From Larkinella punicea (GTDB taxonomy: Bacteria > Bacteroidota > Bacteroidia > Cytophagales > Spirosomataceae), in the NCBI RefSeq assembly GCF_003334855.1, contig NZ_QOWE01000002.1, positions 124,001 to 188,000 on the forward strand: a DNA stretch of 64,000 nt, in the 5' to 3' direction. Position 1 is the first letter of the stretch. Every line of letters starts with the position of its first letter. The position numbers and the translations under genes are program-made. The notes below the pieces were generated by a model that worked only from the letters and a program-made list of their open reading frames with translations, made no database searches and was not told where the DNA came from. This document shows, in pieces, positions 10,401-19,262 of the stretch.

Positions 10401-13400
10401 TTTGGCCGACTCCAGCGTACTGCCCACCAGGAATTCAATCGTCAGGGGCACATTGGGTTGGCTGGCATCCCAGACCCAACCCGCGATGTTCACACAGTTC
10501 ACCACATCCAGGTAGCCCTCAAAACTGCCATTCGTCGGATTGGTCGGTCGGGCAATGACCAGCAGATTAAAAGCCAGTGATCCAAGCTCGGTTCCCTGGT
10601 CATTCGTAGCCTTGATGGCCAGACGCGTCGTACCGGTTTTGGTAGGCGAACCGGAGATGATCCGGTTTGCCGCATTGTATGTCAACCCATCCGGTAGTCC
10701 GGTAACCACATAGCTAACACCGGCACCAGGATCAGGCAGGGCATACGAATAGGCTTCCCCCACGTAAATGGTCTGGTCGGCCAGTGTAGACGAACCCGGT
10801 GGCGAACAGGTCGTCGTGTAGGTATAACTCACTTCACGGTCGCCCTGGCGAGCCAGTAACCGGAGTTCCGTCCCGCTCAATTGATTAGCCGCGAGCGTAA
10901 ACGTCGGACTGGTGTTCCAGTCGGCAAAACCCGGAATCGAGTAGGTCAGGGCGCTCCCGTTACCGCCTTCGGTGCGGAGCGTGATTCGTCCCGTCTGACA
11001 ATTCAGCGTGGGCGCGATCATCACCAGGGGCTGGGAGGCATTCTCCCGAATGGTGATCACAAAAGCATCTTCGGCTTTGGCACCCCGTTCGTCGGTAACC
11101 GTAATGGTCACAGTGGTTGCACCCGCTTTCGTTGGCGTGCCCGAAATGGCCCGGGTGTTTCTATCAAACGCCAGTCCTTCGGGTAAAGCACTGGCTGCCA
11201 TCACGACGGTTGTTGAGGTCTGAAAGGTTTCCGCCGGAATTTTCAGAATCAGAAACTGGCCGATCGGATACGACTGGTCGCTCATCGGTTTGGCAACCGT
11301 TGGCGGCTCATAGCCTTTACAGGGCGTTGTATACGTAAATTTCACTTCTTTGCCACTCTGGCGGGCCTGAATATCGAGGGTAGAGCCATTCCGGAGCCAG
11401 GGCGCTACGGTGAAAGTGCTGTTGCCCGTCCATTCCGTAATGCCGGCAGCCCGGAATTCAACCGCCGTGCCATCGCCCCCGCTCGTCCGGAATTTGATTT
11501 CACCGGTCACGCAATCCATGGTTGGCTCCAGAATCACGAGTTGAGACGTGGAGCTGCCGTTGTTGATGGTCAGCCGGAATTCGGTCGTCACACTGGCCCC
11601 CTTGTTATCGTTGGCTTTCACTTTCACCGTAACCGTACCGGCCGTAACCGGTGTCCCTTTAATGGTTCGGCTATCGGCTTCGTATGCAAAGCCGTTGGTC
11701 AGTCCCGACACTTCCAGGCTCGTAATCTGGCCATCCGGATCGGTGAAGGTTTCGTTCGGAATGGTGTAGCTAAAACTCTGGCCGACGGTGGCCGTCTGGG
11801 CCGGAATGGTTCTGCTGACCACCGGAGCTTTGTTGACGTCGTCCTGTTTGGTAATGGTCAGTTTGAAACTCGTCGAAACGCTGGTTCCTTTGTCGTCGGT
11901 GGCTTTGAGCGTAATGGTCGAAACGCCTTCGTTGGTCGGTTTTCCGCTGATTGTCAGCGTTTCGGCGTTGTAGGAAAGTCCGCCCGGCAGATCCGAGGCA
12001 TTGACACTGACAATCCGGCCATCCGGGTCCTTGAACGTTTCGTCCGGAATCCGGAACGAATAGTCCAGCCCAACGAGCGCCGTACGATCCTGAATCGGTT
12101 GGGAAACCACGGGTGCCTGGTTGGCATTCGGCCCCTGCACAGTAATCTGGAACTGCGTCGTTACCGGCGAATTTTTATTGTCAATGGCCCGAACCGTCAC
12201 CGTGATCGTGCCCGTGCCATTGGGCGTTCCCGAAATCGTGACGCCGTTGGCCGACAGCCCCAGGGCGGGCAAGCCGGAGGTAACCTCTACTTTGGTGATC
12301 GAACCGTCCGGATCTTCAAAAGTGGACGGCGGAATACTGAATTCAAACGGTTTTTCTACGTAGGCCGTCTGGTTCGGAATGGTCTGCCGAACGCGCGGAT
12401 CCTGGTTGGCATTGTCTTCCAGCCAGTCTTCGTTGATGGTAATGTTAACGGCCCGGCGTCCGTTCTGGAAATACTGCCTCGACCACTGGTCACCGGCGCG
12501 GCCCTCGGGGTCCGAAACGTCGTCTCTAACCATCGATGACAGTTTATAGCTGGTGCTGCTGGCGGGTTGTACCTGCGTAACCGGCTGCGTGAGCAACCCG
12601 CGGCTTACGACCTGCTGAATCACCTGGTTCAGTGCCGGGCGGGCGTCCCAGCCCGCAAAGTTAGCGAGTGTGACCATCCGGGCACCGTGTTCGAAACTTT
12701 CGGCCACCTGATCGTAGAAACGCGAAACCGGTACACTGGCCTGGTACATACCATCCACTTCATTACAAATCCAGGCACCCGGCCGAACATTGCTCCGGGC
12801 CACATCGATCGAAAAGCGGTGGTTGTAGTCGGGTCCATCGTTGATTTTAAGGCCATCCGAGTTCTGCCCCAGGTTTTTGAAAGCGAACGTCGACCGCAAT
12901 CCACTCTGGCGATCCCAGACGCAACCGTGCTGGTTAACCACCTGAATCGATCCGTTTACTTCTTTGATGGTCCGCGTCGTTTCATCCAGAAACCGCTTCA
13001 GCATGAGGTGACGGAAAACGTACCAGTCTTCACCCCAGCGCCCGCGGCCAAATGAGATATAGGGGTCACTCTGGTTGTAGGGCGTTGGCGTAACCGCGTC
13101 CCAGCGGCTGAAGTCACTTCCCCAGCGCCGGTTCAACGCATCGAGCGAAAACCGCCCCTGTAACCACTGCCGGAACCCCTGTTTCATGGGCTCACTGTAG
13201 TCGAAGGGAATGGGGTAGGTCGAGTCTCCGCGTTGGTTCCGGGGCGAATATTCCGCTTCCTGAATTGGGGAAGCGGTGGCCGACATAAACAGCAGTTGAT
13301 CCTGATCCTGCAGATACTGGTAATGCTGCGCCACCTGCCGGACAAAATCCTTGGCTAATTCAAGCGTGGGCTGATGGGCAAAACTAAACTGAACAGCCCC

Positions 13401-13841
13401 CCCAAAATTCATGACTGTGTTATCGGCGGCCACCATGGCTTCAGAATTGGAATAGAATCCGCCGAGCGATTGTGGTTCGCGGGCCAGGTGAATCCGGATG
13501 GCGACCTTCATGCCCATCCGAAGTGCTGTATTGACGTGGGAATCGACAACCCGCCAGTTGGGAGCGCTGTTGCGGCTGGTATACACCTTGTCCCAGTGTA
13601 CGGAAATTTCGGCGGCATTACAGCCCATCCGGCCCGCATTTTCAATTATTTCATCGTCTTTCGATGGGTCAGTTTCGTAGTTAAAAACTACAATGGCCAG
13701 GTAACGCTGGCGTTCCGGGATTTTGGGTGCCGAAGCCGGACGGGCCGACGGCTCAGTTCCGTCATACGCCATTGCGTTCGTGTACACCAATCCGAGAAGC
13801 AACAAAAAACAAGTAAAGGTTAAAGTCAAATTCCTGATCAT
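7413..13841 (-). CDS. Giant secreted GH42-like glycosidase with Ig-like and repeated Cys-flanked modules, T9SS sorting domain
   Basis: 2142 residues. There is a signal peptide (about 1-25), then a TIM-barrel resembling beta-galactosidase family GH42 at about 40-430. Candidate catalytic acids are E195/E197 (PIQEAEY) and E361 (CNEVDG). From ~490 follow several cadherin/putative-Ig domains (PVVS...D.T..VG.., DPDG, SGKPT). They alternate with three ~80-residue modules bounded by Cys (about 766-841, 935-1014, 1769-1843) and three ~105-residue GWVWD/GKGNG modules (about 1104-1209, 1328-1434, 1552-1655). Linkers are runs of TTP. Ig plus linker plus GW module forms a ~221-residue super-repeat. The last ~80 residues are a type A T9SS sorting domain (VYPNPV ... 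GLYFLRV). It should be a cell-surface or released glycan enzyme. Substrate unknown. Confidence 0.88.
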   Translation of the reverse strand: MIRNLTLTFTCFLLLLGLVYTNAMAYDGTEPSARPASAPKIPERQRYLAIVVFNYETDPSKDDEIIENAGRMGCNAAEISVHWDKVYTSRNSAPNWRVVDSHVNTALRMGMKVAIRIHLAREPQSLGGFYSNSEAMVAADNTVMNFGGAVQFSFAHQPTLELAKDFVRQVAQHYQYLQDQDQLLFMSATASPIQEAEYSPRNQRGDSTYPIPFDYSEPMKQGFRQWLQGRFSLDALNRRWGSDFSRWDAVTPTPYNQSDPYISFGRGRWGEDWYVFRHLMLKRFLDETTRTIKEVNGSIQVVNQHGCVWDRQSGLRSTFAFKNLGQNSDGLKINDGPDYNHRFSIDVARSNVRPGAWICNEVDGMYQASVPVSRFYDQVAESFEHGARMVTLANFAGWDARPALNQVIQQVVSRGLLTQPVTQVQPASSTSYKLSSMVRDDVSDPEGRAGDQWSRQYFQNGRRAVNITINEDWLEDNANQDPRVRQTIPNQTAYVEKPFEFSIPPSTFEDPDGSITKVEVTSGLPALGLSANGVTISGTPNGTGTITVTVRAIDNKNSPVTTQFQITVQGPNANQAPVVSQPIQDRTALVGLDYSFRIPDETFKDPDGRIVSVNASDLPGGLSYNAETLTISGKPTNEGVSTITLKATDDKGTSVSTSFKLTITKQDDVNKAPVVSRTIPAQTATVGQSFSYTIPNETFTDPDGQITSLEVSGLTNGFAYEADSRTIKGTPVTAGTVTVKVKANDNKGASVTTEFRLTINNGSSTSQLVILEPTMDCVTGEIKFRTSGGDGTAVEFRAAGITEWTGNSTFTVAPWLRNGSTLDIQARQSGKEVKFTYTTPCKGYEPPTVAKPMSDQSYPIGQFLILKIPAETFQTSTTVVMAASALPEGLAFDRNTRAISGTPTKAGATTVTITVTDERGAKAEDAFVITIRENASQPLVMIAPTLNCQTGRITLRTEGGNGSALTYSIPGFADWNTSPTFTLAANQLSGTELRLLARQGDREVSYTYTTTCSPPGSSTLADQTIYVGEAYSYALPDPGAGVSYVVTGLPDGLTYNAANRIISGSPTKTGTTRLAIKATNDQGTELGSLAFNLLVIARPTNPTNGSFEGYLDVVNCVNIAGWVWDASQPNVPLTIEFLVGSTLESAKLVGTTVAGVFRQDLKDSGKGNGNHGYRWDVPEDLKNNQTYSVWARVQGTTYLLKGSPKTLTCTGTSTPTDPTTNQPPVAPSLSTLTAAANVAYLTILPVFIDAGPLTYELTGTPAGLQFDRLTRGFGGTPTTPGIYKLTYTATDSQGAKTSIEITLTVTGSGGNTPTTPTTPTTPTTPVTGNFEGFLDVVSCANIAGWVWDANLPNAPLTIEFLVGSTLESAKLVGTTVANLFRQDLKDKGKGNGSHGYRWDTADELKNNQTYSVWGRIQGATYLLKGSPKTLTCAGNPTTPTTPTTPATNQPPVAPALSSLTATANTAYVAQLPVFTDPEGSTLTYELTGIPAGLQFDRLTRGVGGTPTTAGSYKLTYSATDNQNAKTSIEITLTVNPAATMPTTPTTPTSPVSGNFEGYLDQVGCQNISGWVWDANRPNTPLVLEFLVGSTLESAKLVGTSEASVFRQDLKDNGKGNGSHGYLWNTADELKNNQTYSVWARVQGTTYLLKGSPKTLTCNGNTTPTTPTTNQPPVAPAPLSLTATVNVAYLTQLPVFTDPEGSTLTYVLSGQPAGLSFDVNSRGLSGTPTTAGSYKLTYSATDNQNAKTSIEITLTVNPAATTPTTPTSPALVVVAPDYDCQTGRITFRTSGGDNTLIEYRAVGVTDWTTTSTHTLYLTMRKGSTFDIEARQSQKVVKYTYTTACADGKSPISDQIITKGLFHTFTLPEAGAGVQLEVTGLPDGITYNAANRTSSGKPQTAGEFIVTVKSTGADQKSSSITFKLTVREPLLTVQLMKAGNAASRQVIQELLNNSSIGIANLPDRVNFFCTSNVPVGSISFELTGTSQNNYVDNQAPFGLFGDDDGFKPQTGAYVLRLAAFTGANGSGETIITKNIAFSFVPGGGRIAVQGITDNAETEGDTWLVYPNPVREEINLTLPSSTPTPYRFSLSSTTGNQWDLQDNTINTVQRKAVLNVKTLQLPTGLYFLRVDNGNGVLKVIKVLKQ

Positions 13842-14365
13842 CAGTGCGATGGGCTATGTTTCACTTAATTTTTCAGCTTGATAAGGATACAAAAAATCTT
13901 AGATACGGGGGAAATCCTCGTATTCACATGGTTCGTACTCATCAATGGCTAAGTTCGGTCTGTCGATTTCAACGAGAGCAAATCTCTGTACGCATTGACC
14001 GAATGAGTTGATTTGATTAGCAGTCCAGCTATCGTTTAGCTGGCTGTAACTCGGTTTTGATTATTACGAAAGACAAAAATCATTCCAATGTATTTGAACG
14101 CCCGGAATGACGGCGGAACCATCCTTGTCGCTGCATACGCCACAGCATGAATAAATGAATGGATGAAAGTTGGATACTTGATACACAAGAGCATGCAGAT
14201 AGTGAATTTGCCGTAATCTGACAAATTCTTCAAAAGGTGTAGCGAATAAGGCCCGCAAAAATTGTGCAGACCGTGCCTGAATTTATTATGCGGTACCAAA
14301 AATGGTTACTTCAAGTTAACAAAATGTTAGTAAGTGGTAACATTTATCGAAGCAAAACCGGTCTT
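13842..14365. other. AT-rich intergenic region without a convincing gene
   Basis: 524 bases between two minus-strand genes. It contains a small perfect hairpin (CCAGCTA / TAGCTGG at 14025-14043). Open frames of 60-90 codons occur on the minus strand in 14036-14299, but they overlap in two frames and match no family I recognise. The part nearest 13841 should contain the promoter of the giant gene. A decayed gene remnant cannot be excluded. Confidence 0.4.
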
Positions 14366-15475
14366 TCAAAGGGCTAAAATGGCCTGTTCCCATTTTTTTA
14401 CCTGAATGGAGGCATCAAACTGGTGGCTTTTTTCAATCAGAAGGTTCGGCTCATACGAATCCGGGTTGGTCATCACCGTCAGCATCGCTTTCCGGAATTG
14501 GTCGGGCGTCGGGTAGTCGATCAACTCGCCCATGCCCGGCACAATAAACTCTCTGGCCCCTCCGGCGTTGGGTGCCACCAGCGGTTTTCCGAGCGACGCG
14601 GCTTCGGTCATTATCTTACCAAACGGTTCTTCGCGCGAAGTCATCACCAGCCCGTCGGCGAGTTGCAGGTAATTATAATAGTCGTCGGTCTGCACATCGA
14701 CGAAGCTCATGTTGGGCAGATTCAGCGCTTTGATCTGGCTATCGACCAGGTAATTCAAACCGGTCGGCTTCGAGTTGCCCATCCAGATGAAATGGCAGGG
14801 CTGGTCGGCGAGGGCCTGGGCAATGAACGGGAAAATATCGACGCCTTTCCGGTAAATGCGCGTTCCGACCATCGTCCAGACGAAAGCCCCCGGCCGGATC
14901 TTCAGTGTTTTCCGCAGGGCCTCCACCCGCTCGGTGGAAATGTTCTTTTTGCTCAAATCGACAATCGGATAAAGCAAAGCCGTCCGTTTGGCACCCATCA
15001 CCGTCGCCAGATCGCAAATCTGCTGTGTAACGCCGATCACCAGGTCCGAATAGGTCATGGAATGGGCCATTTCGTCGTAGGCAATGGATTCGAAGGACGA
15101 ATGCAGTTCGTGAATCTGCGAAATCACCTTCACGCCCAACTGCTCGGCCAGTTTCGAAAGCGGAAACATCAGCACCGTATTCAGGTACCAGTAGTCCGCT
15201 TTGTACTGCTCCTGAAGACGCCGAATGTTGTTTTCGTACACTTTCACCCCCATCGCGTGGGTCACTTTCGAATACACTTTCCGGGCAAAACCGCGGTTGA
15301 ATGGCGAGGTAAACAACGGAATATCAGCCGGTAATTGCGCCGTAAGGGGTCCGCGCTGTTCACTATACAATGCCGATTGGATCTGCTGCCGGTCATAATT
15401 TTGCAGATACGTCCACAACACAACTTCTGAGCCGGTAAAAGACCCGTAGGGCGTAAAGAATAGTATTTTTTTCAT
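14366..15475 (-). CDS. Glycosyltransferase family 4 protein
   Basis: 369 residues of the GT-B fold. The N-terminal half has the nucleotide-independent Rossmann start (ILFFTPYGSFTGSEVVLW) and the C-terminal half has the GT4 donor-binding features: VGTRIYRKGVDIF near 205, LADGLVMTSREEPFGKIMTEAASLGKP near 275-302 (the EPFG-x2-x2-E motif with the conserved Glu), and NAGGAREF. It should transfer a sugar from a nucleotide donor to a lipid or glycan acceptor at the cytoplasmic membrane face. It stands alone, with 524 bases behind it and a divergent gene in front. Confidence 0.88.
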   Translation of the reverse strand: MKKILFFTPYGSFTGSEVVLWTYLQNYDRQQIQSALYSEQRGPLTAQLPADIPLFTSPFNRGFARKVYSKVTHAMGVKVYENNIRRLQEQYKADYWYLNTVLMFPLSKLAEQLGVKVISQIHELHSSFESIAYDEMAHSMTYSDLVIGVTQQICDLATVMGAKRTALLYPIVDLSKKNISTERVEALRKTLKIRPGAFVWTMVGTRIYRKGVDIFPFIAQALADQPCHFIWMGNSKPTGLNYLVDSQIKALNLPNMSFVDVQTDDYYNYLQLADGLVMTSREEPFGKIMTEAASLGKPLVAPNAGGAREFIVPGMGELIDYPTPDQFRKAMLTVMTNPDSYEPNLLIEKSHQFDASIQVKKWEQAILAL

Positions 15476-15714
15476 GGATCGAACGGAACTTCGGCTGCGA
15501 ATATCTGCCTAAATAATTATAAAAGCGACGCGAATTGAAATTTGGCGTAAAGAACGGCAAACCTGAATCAACTACAATTTGTTACCCAGACGGATTGGCA
15601 ATTCAATAGTATATTGCGGCTTCGTCGGCCGACAGTGTCCGGAATGGTTTCCAGTGCTGCTTACTCACCGCCACTAAATGAATGAAGAGGAATCGCTCCG
15701 GCGATATGGGAATT

Positions 15715-16785
15715 ATGGCAAATCGTTATTTTTTGAAAGTAAAAGAGGTTGTTCGGCAAACACCGGACGCTGTTACCATCCATTTCTGGCATCCCATCAA
15801 TGAAGAGGTCCGGTATCAACCCGGTCAATACCTGACGTTTATTTTGCCTTTCGAAGGTCAAAAAGTGCGTCGTTCCTACTCGATGTCCAGTTCACCACAC
15901 ACCGATGTGTCACTGGCCGTTACCATCAAGCGCTTGCCCGGTGGTGCGGTTTCCAACTACCTGTGCGACAACGCCAAACCCGGCGATGTTCTCGAAACAC
16001 TGGAACCACTGGGGACTTTTGTCCCGAAACTAGACCCCAAAAACCGCCGTCAGATCGTCCTGATCGGAGCCGGAAGCGGCATCACGCCCCTGATTTCGAT
16101 GGCCAAATCAATTTTGCACGTCGAACCGCAGACGCAACTCTGGCTGCTCTACGGCAATCGTAACCGCCAGTCGATTATTTTTGAAAAGGAACTGAACGAA
16201 CTGGCGCAGCAATCGGGCGGGCGGTTTCGAATCACCTATATACTCAGTCAGCCGGAAAGCAACTGGGCCGGTCTGGAAGGACGCCTGAACCAGTCGGCGA
16301 TTCTGAAACTGCTCGAAGAACTCCCCGCTGATGCCACACGCCGGGCTGAATACTACATCTGCGGCCCCGATGGCCTGATGGACGAAGCCCGCGGAGCCCT
16401 AAAACTTCTGGGTGTTCCGACCGATCAGGTTCACAAGGAAAGCTTCGCCACGGCTCCGCACGAAGCCCACGGCGAGGTGGTGGAGGCCGAACCGGTCAAT
16501 CCGCCGTCGTCGAAACCGGAAGTTACCGTCTTGTACGAAGGCAGTGAATACAAGTTTATTGTCGAACCACACCAAACGATCCTCGAAGCTGCGCTGGAAC
16601 TGGACATCGACCTGCCCTATTCGTGCCAGGCGGGCATGTGTACGGCCTGCATGGGACGCTGCCTGTCGGGCAAAGTGCACCTGGATGAAGAAGACGGTTT
16701 GGCCGAATCCGAACTGAAAGCCGGGTATATTCTGACCTGCGTGGCCCACCCAATGACCCACGATGTCGTGATTGAAATTGAATAA
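15715..16785 (+). CDS. PaaE-like FAD/NAD(P) reductase with C-terminal 2Fe-2S ferredoxin domain
   Basis: 356 residues from ATG 15715; an in-frame ATG at 15682 would add 11 charged residues of no family character. Domain order is FAD-binding barrel (RSYSMSSSP), NAD(P)-binding domain (IGAGSGITPL, YGNRN, YICGPDGLM) and plant-type ferredoxin. The cluster ligands are C304-x4-C309-x2-C312 and C342. It passes electrons from NAD(P)H to a partner oxygenase. The architecture is that of phenylacetyl-CoA epoxidase reductase PaaE and related oxygenase reductases, but no paa or oxygenase gene is adjacent. The partner is therefore unknown. Confidence 0.9.
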   Translation: MANRYFLKVKEVVRQTPDAVTIHFWHPINEEVRYQPGQYLTFILPFEGQKVRRSYSMSSSPHTDVSLAVTIKRLPGGAVSNYLCDNAKPGDVLETLEPLGTFVPKLDPKNRRQIVLIGAGSGITPLISMAKSILHVEPQTQLWLLYGNRNRQSIIFEKELNELAQQSGGRFRITYILSQPESNWAGLEGRLNQSAILKLLEELPADATRRAEYYICGPDGLMDEARGALKLLGVPTDQVHKESFATAPHEAHGEVVEAEPVNPPSSKPEVTVLYEGSEYKFIVEPHQTILEAALELDIDLPYSCQAGMCTACMGRCLSGKVHLDEEDGLAESELKAGYILTCVAHPMTHDVVIEIE

Positions 16786-16867
16786 AAAAAAGTTTCGCGG
16801 AGATAAGTGGAGTTAAAAAAGTGAAGCAGAGTTGCTGCTTTCCTTTGGGAAACCAGTCAGTAATTAT

Positions 16868-18655
16868 ATGAATATGGAACCAACACTAACCCTGCCAACG
16901 CGCCCGGCCCGGCCGTTTATTGGCGAAGAATTTGTTCTGAAAACGTGGGACGAGGTGAAACCGCTGTATGACAACCTGGTGGAGCGCCCCCTCAACAACG
17001 CCGACGAACTGCGCCAATGGCTGGCCGACCGCAGTGAACTGGAATCGTATCTATCCGAAAATTTTGCCTGGCGGTATATCCGGATGACCTGCGACACGTC
17101 CGACGCTGATTTGATCAACCAGTTCAACTTTTTCATTACCGAAATTCAGCCGCAGTTATCCGCCTACGAAAACACGCTGGATAAACGCACCGTCGAAAGT
17201 CCGTATCTGACCGAATTGCGGGAAAAGGGGTTCGATATTGCCCTGCGCGGCATGAAAAAGGCCATTGAAATTTTCCGCGACGAAAATATTCCGCTGCAAA
17301 CCGAAATTCAGACCGAGCAGCGCAAATACGGGGCCCTGGTCGGAGCCATGACCATTCAGGTGAACAACGCCGACGGTGTTTCGGAGGAAATCACACTGCC
17401 GCAAGCCGGCACCTTGTTGCAATCGCCCGACCGGGCTTTGCGCGAGCAAGTCTGGCTGAAAATTCAGGAACGGCGGTATCGGGACAAAGACCAACTGGAC
17501 GAACTGTACACGCGTCTGCGCGATTTACGCCATCAGGTAGCCGTCAACGCCGGTTTTGCCAATTTTCGCGACTATATGTTTGCCGCGATGGGCCGTTTCG
17601 ATTACACCCCGCAGGATTGCTTCGATTTTCACGCGTCGGTTTCAAAGGCTGTGGTGCCGCTGCTCGATCAGCTCGCACTGGAACGGAAAGAGAAGCTGGC
17701 CAAAGCGGATGTTTCTTTCGATGTCCTGCGCCCGTGGGACGCCAAAGTCGACCCCGACGGTTTACCGGCTTTGAAACCGTTTGAAACCGGTAATGAGCTA
17801 TTGAACAAAACCATCACCTGTTTCAACCGGCTCGATGCCGCTGTGGGCGGTTCTTACTTCAGTGACTGCCTGCGGATTATGAAGGCCATGGGCCACCTGG
17901 ATCTGGAATCGCGGAAAGGCAAGGCACCTGGCGGCTACAATTACCCGCTGGAAGAAATCGGCGTGCCGTTCATTTTTATGAATGCGACCTCAAGCCTCCG
18001 CGATCTGGTGACGATGGTACACGAAGGCGGTCATGCCGTGCATTCGTTTCTGACCCGCGATCTGCCGCTGAAACCGTTCCGCAATCCGCCGATGGAAGTG
18101 GCCGAACTGGCGTCGATGTCGATGGAATTGCTGACGATGGATTCCTGGGACGTATTTTTTGAAAATCCCGAAGACCTGAAACGGGCCAAAATCCAGCACC
18201 TGGAGTCCATCATCGAAACACTGCCGTGGGTGGCTACCATCGACAAGTTTCAGCATTGGGTGTACGAAACGGCGGTCGACCCGGCTGCGACCGTTGACGG
18301 GCGCAAAACCGCCTGGGTACGCATTTTCGAGGAGTTTTCGGATACGATCACGAGCTGGGATGGGCTGGAGAAGTACGAAGCGTATAGCTGGCAAAAGCAG
18401 TTGCACTTGTATGAAGTCCCATTTTATTACATTGAATACGGGATTGCGCAACTGGGGGCCATCGGCGTCTGGATGAATTTCCGGCAGGATCCGCAAAAGG
18501 GCTTACAGGGCTACATGAACGCACTGAAACTGGGCTACACGGCGCCCATCCGCGACATTTACCGGGCCGCCGACGTGCCGTTCGACTTCTCGGAAGCGCA
18601 CATCGGGCGGTTGATCCAGTTTGTGTGGGACGAAATTGAGCGGTTGAAAAACTGA
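16868..18655 (+). CDS. M3-family oligoendopeptidase (PepF-like)
   Basis: 595 residues from ATG 16868; an upstream in-frame start at 16832 adds 12 residues of low conservation. The zinc site is H385-E386-G-G-H389 with E420 as the likely third ligand (ASMSMELL), exactly as in M3 metallopeptidases. No signal peptide, so it should hydrolyse oligopeptides in the cytoplasm. Length matches the M3B oligoendopeptidase group. A hairpin at 18672-18727 follows the stop. Confidence 0.93.
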   Translation: MNMEPTLTLPTRPARPFIGEEFVLKTWDEVKPLYDNLVERPLNNADELRQWLADRSELESYLSENFAWRYIRMTCDTSDADLINQFNFFITEIQPQLSAYENTLDKRTVESPYLTELREKGFDIALRGMKKAIEIFRDENIPLQTEIQTEQRKYGALVGAMTIQVNNADGVSEEITLPQAGTLLQSPDRALREQVWLKIQERRYRDKDQLDELYTRLRDLRHQVAVNAGFANFRDYMFAAMGRFDYTPQDCFDFHASVSKAVVPLLDQLALERKEKLAKADVSFDVLRPWDAKVDPDGLPALKPFETGNELLNKTITCFNRLDAAVGGSYFSDCLRIMKAMGHLDLESRKGKAPGGYNYPLEEIGVPFIFMNATSSLRDLVTMVHEGGHAVHSFLTRDLPLKPFRNPPMEVAELASMSMELLTMDSWDVFFENPEDLKRAKIQHLESIIETLPWVATIDKFQHWVYETAVDPAATVDGRKTAWVRIFEEFSDTITSWDGLEKYEAYSWQKQLHLYEVPFYYIEYGIAQLGAIGVWMNFRQDPQKGLQGYMNALKLGYTAPIRDIYRAADVPFDFSEAHIGRLIQFVWDEIERLKN

Positions 18656-18671
18656 GTTTTTGCCCCTAAAT

Positions 18672-18727
18672 CCCCTGAAGGGGACTTGGACTCAGCTTAA
18701 CCCGGATCTAAAAGTCCCCTTCAGGGG
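18672..18727. terminator. Hairpin after the M3 peptidase gene
   Basis: Arms at 18672-18687 and 18711-18727 pair perfectly over 16 bases; each arm also contains its own smaller palindrome (CCCCTGAAGGGG). The CCCCTGAAGGGG word recurs in shortened form at 52575-52585, so it may be a genome-wide repeated element (inference). Confidence 0.6.
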
Positions 18728-18767
18728 AACGGGGTAACGACCGGAATGATAAAAATTTGAAGTATTA

Positions 18768-18798
18768 TTGGCGAATTGGCCGGTAGTCTATAGTTTTG
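18768..18798 (+). promoter_or_regulatory. Bacteroidota-type promoter for the small lipoprotein
   Basis: TTG at 18768-18770, 20 bases, then TAGTTTTG at 18791-18798, a full match to TTG-N17/23-TAnnTTTG. It lies 23 bases before the ATG at 18822, giving a short leader, and supports that start over the ATG at 18768, which would overlap the promoter. Confidence 0.55.
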
Positions 18799-18821
18799 TA
18801 CTGAATTTTGAAACCGTTTGT

Positions 18822-19052
18822 ATGAAAGGTCTTTTGAATATAGGAGTATTCCTGCTGGTGGTTGGTTCGCTGACTTCCTGCGATTACCAGAAATATAATA
18901 CCATTCGTCAGAAGGATTTCCGGGATGGCGATAAATACGTATACGGCCCCGGACTGGATTCGGCCGCCGTTCAAACGACGTATAAATATGCTTCACGGCC
19001 CGAATTGGCCGACCGCACGAACAAGATTCGTCAGAAACTGTTCGGCAAGTAA
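18822..19052 (+). CDS. Small lipoprotein of unknown function
   Basis: 76 residues from ATG 18822. A signal peptide ends in a lipobox (GSLTSC), so the mature protein begins CDYQKYN and is lipid-anchored. The rest is short, polar and rich in Lys/Arg/Tyr with no recognised domain. The start was chosen because the upstream ATG (18768) lies inside a good promoter and would bury the signal peptide. Single gene; function unknown. Confidence 0.7.
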   Translation: MKGLLNIGVFLLVVGSLTSCDYQKYNTIRQKDFRDGDKYVYGPGLDSAAVQTTYKYASRPELADRTNKIRQKLFGK

Positions 19053-19262
19053 GCGAGTGACGCTTCCATAGCAAAAAGAAATAGACAAGACGATACAGGC
19101 GATGTAAAGGCTTCATGAAGTCATTGCATCGCCTTTTGTTCGATTTCCGGTTTTATCCTGCGGTATAGACTATTATACTTTTTTTGATTTACTTTACACC
19201 CGATTTCGAGTGAAGAATAGTATTTTTTTAATGTATCCAACCTTATTTAGTCAAGAAGCGAT

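Noticed and set aside
11541-12539. 332-codon plus-strand open frame
   Set aside because: Also antisense to the Ig-repeat region of the giant gene; its composition just mirrors the repeats.
14036-14299. Possible small genes in the 524-base gap
   Set aside because: Two overlapping frames of 64-87 codons with no promoter, no family and a Cys/His-rich mix; not enough evidence.
14423-15334. 303-codon plus-strand open frame opposite the GT4 gene
   Set aside because: Runs antisense to clear GT4 motifs; His/Arg/Gln-rich composition is typical of a shadow frame.
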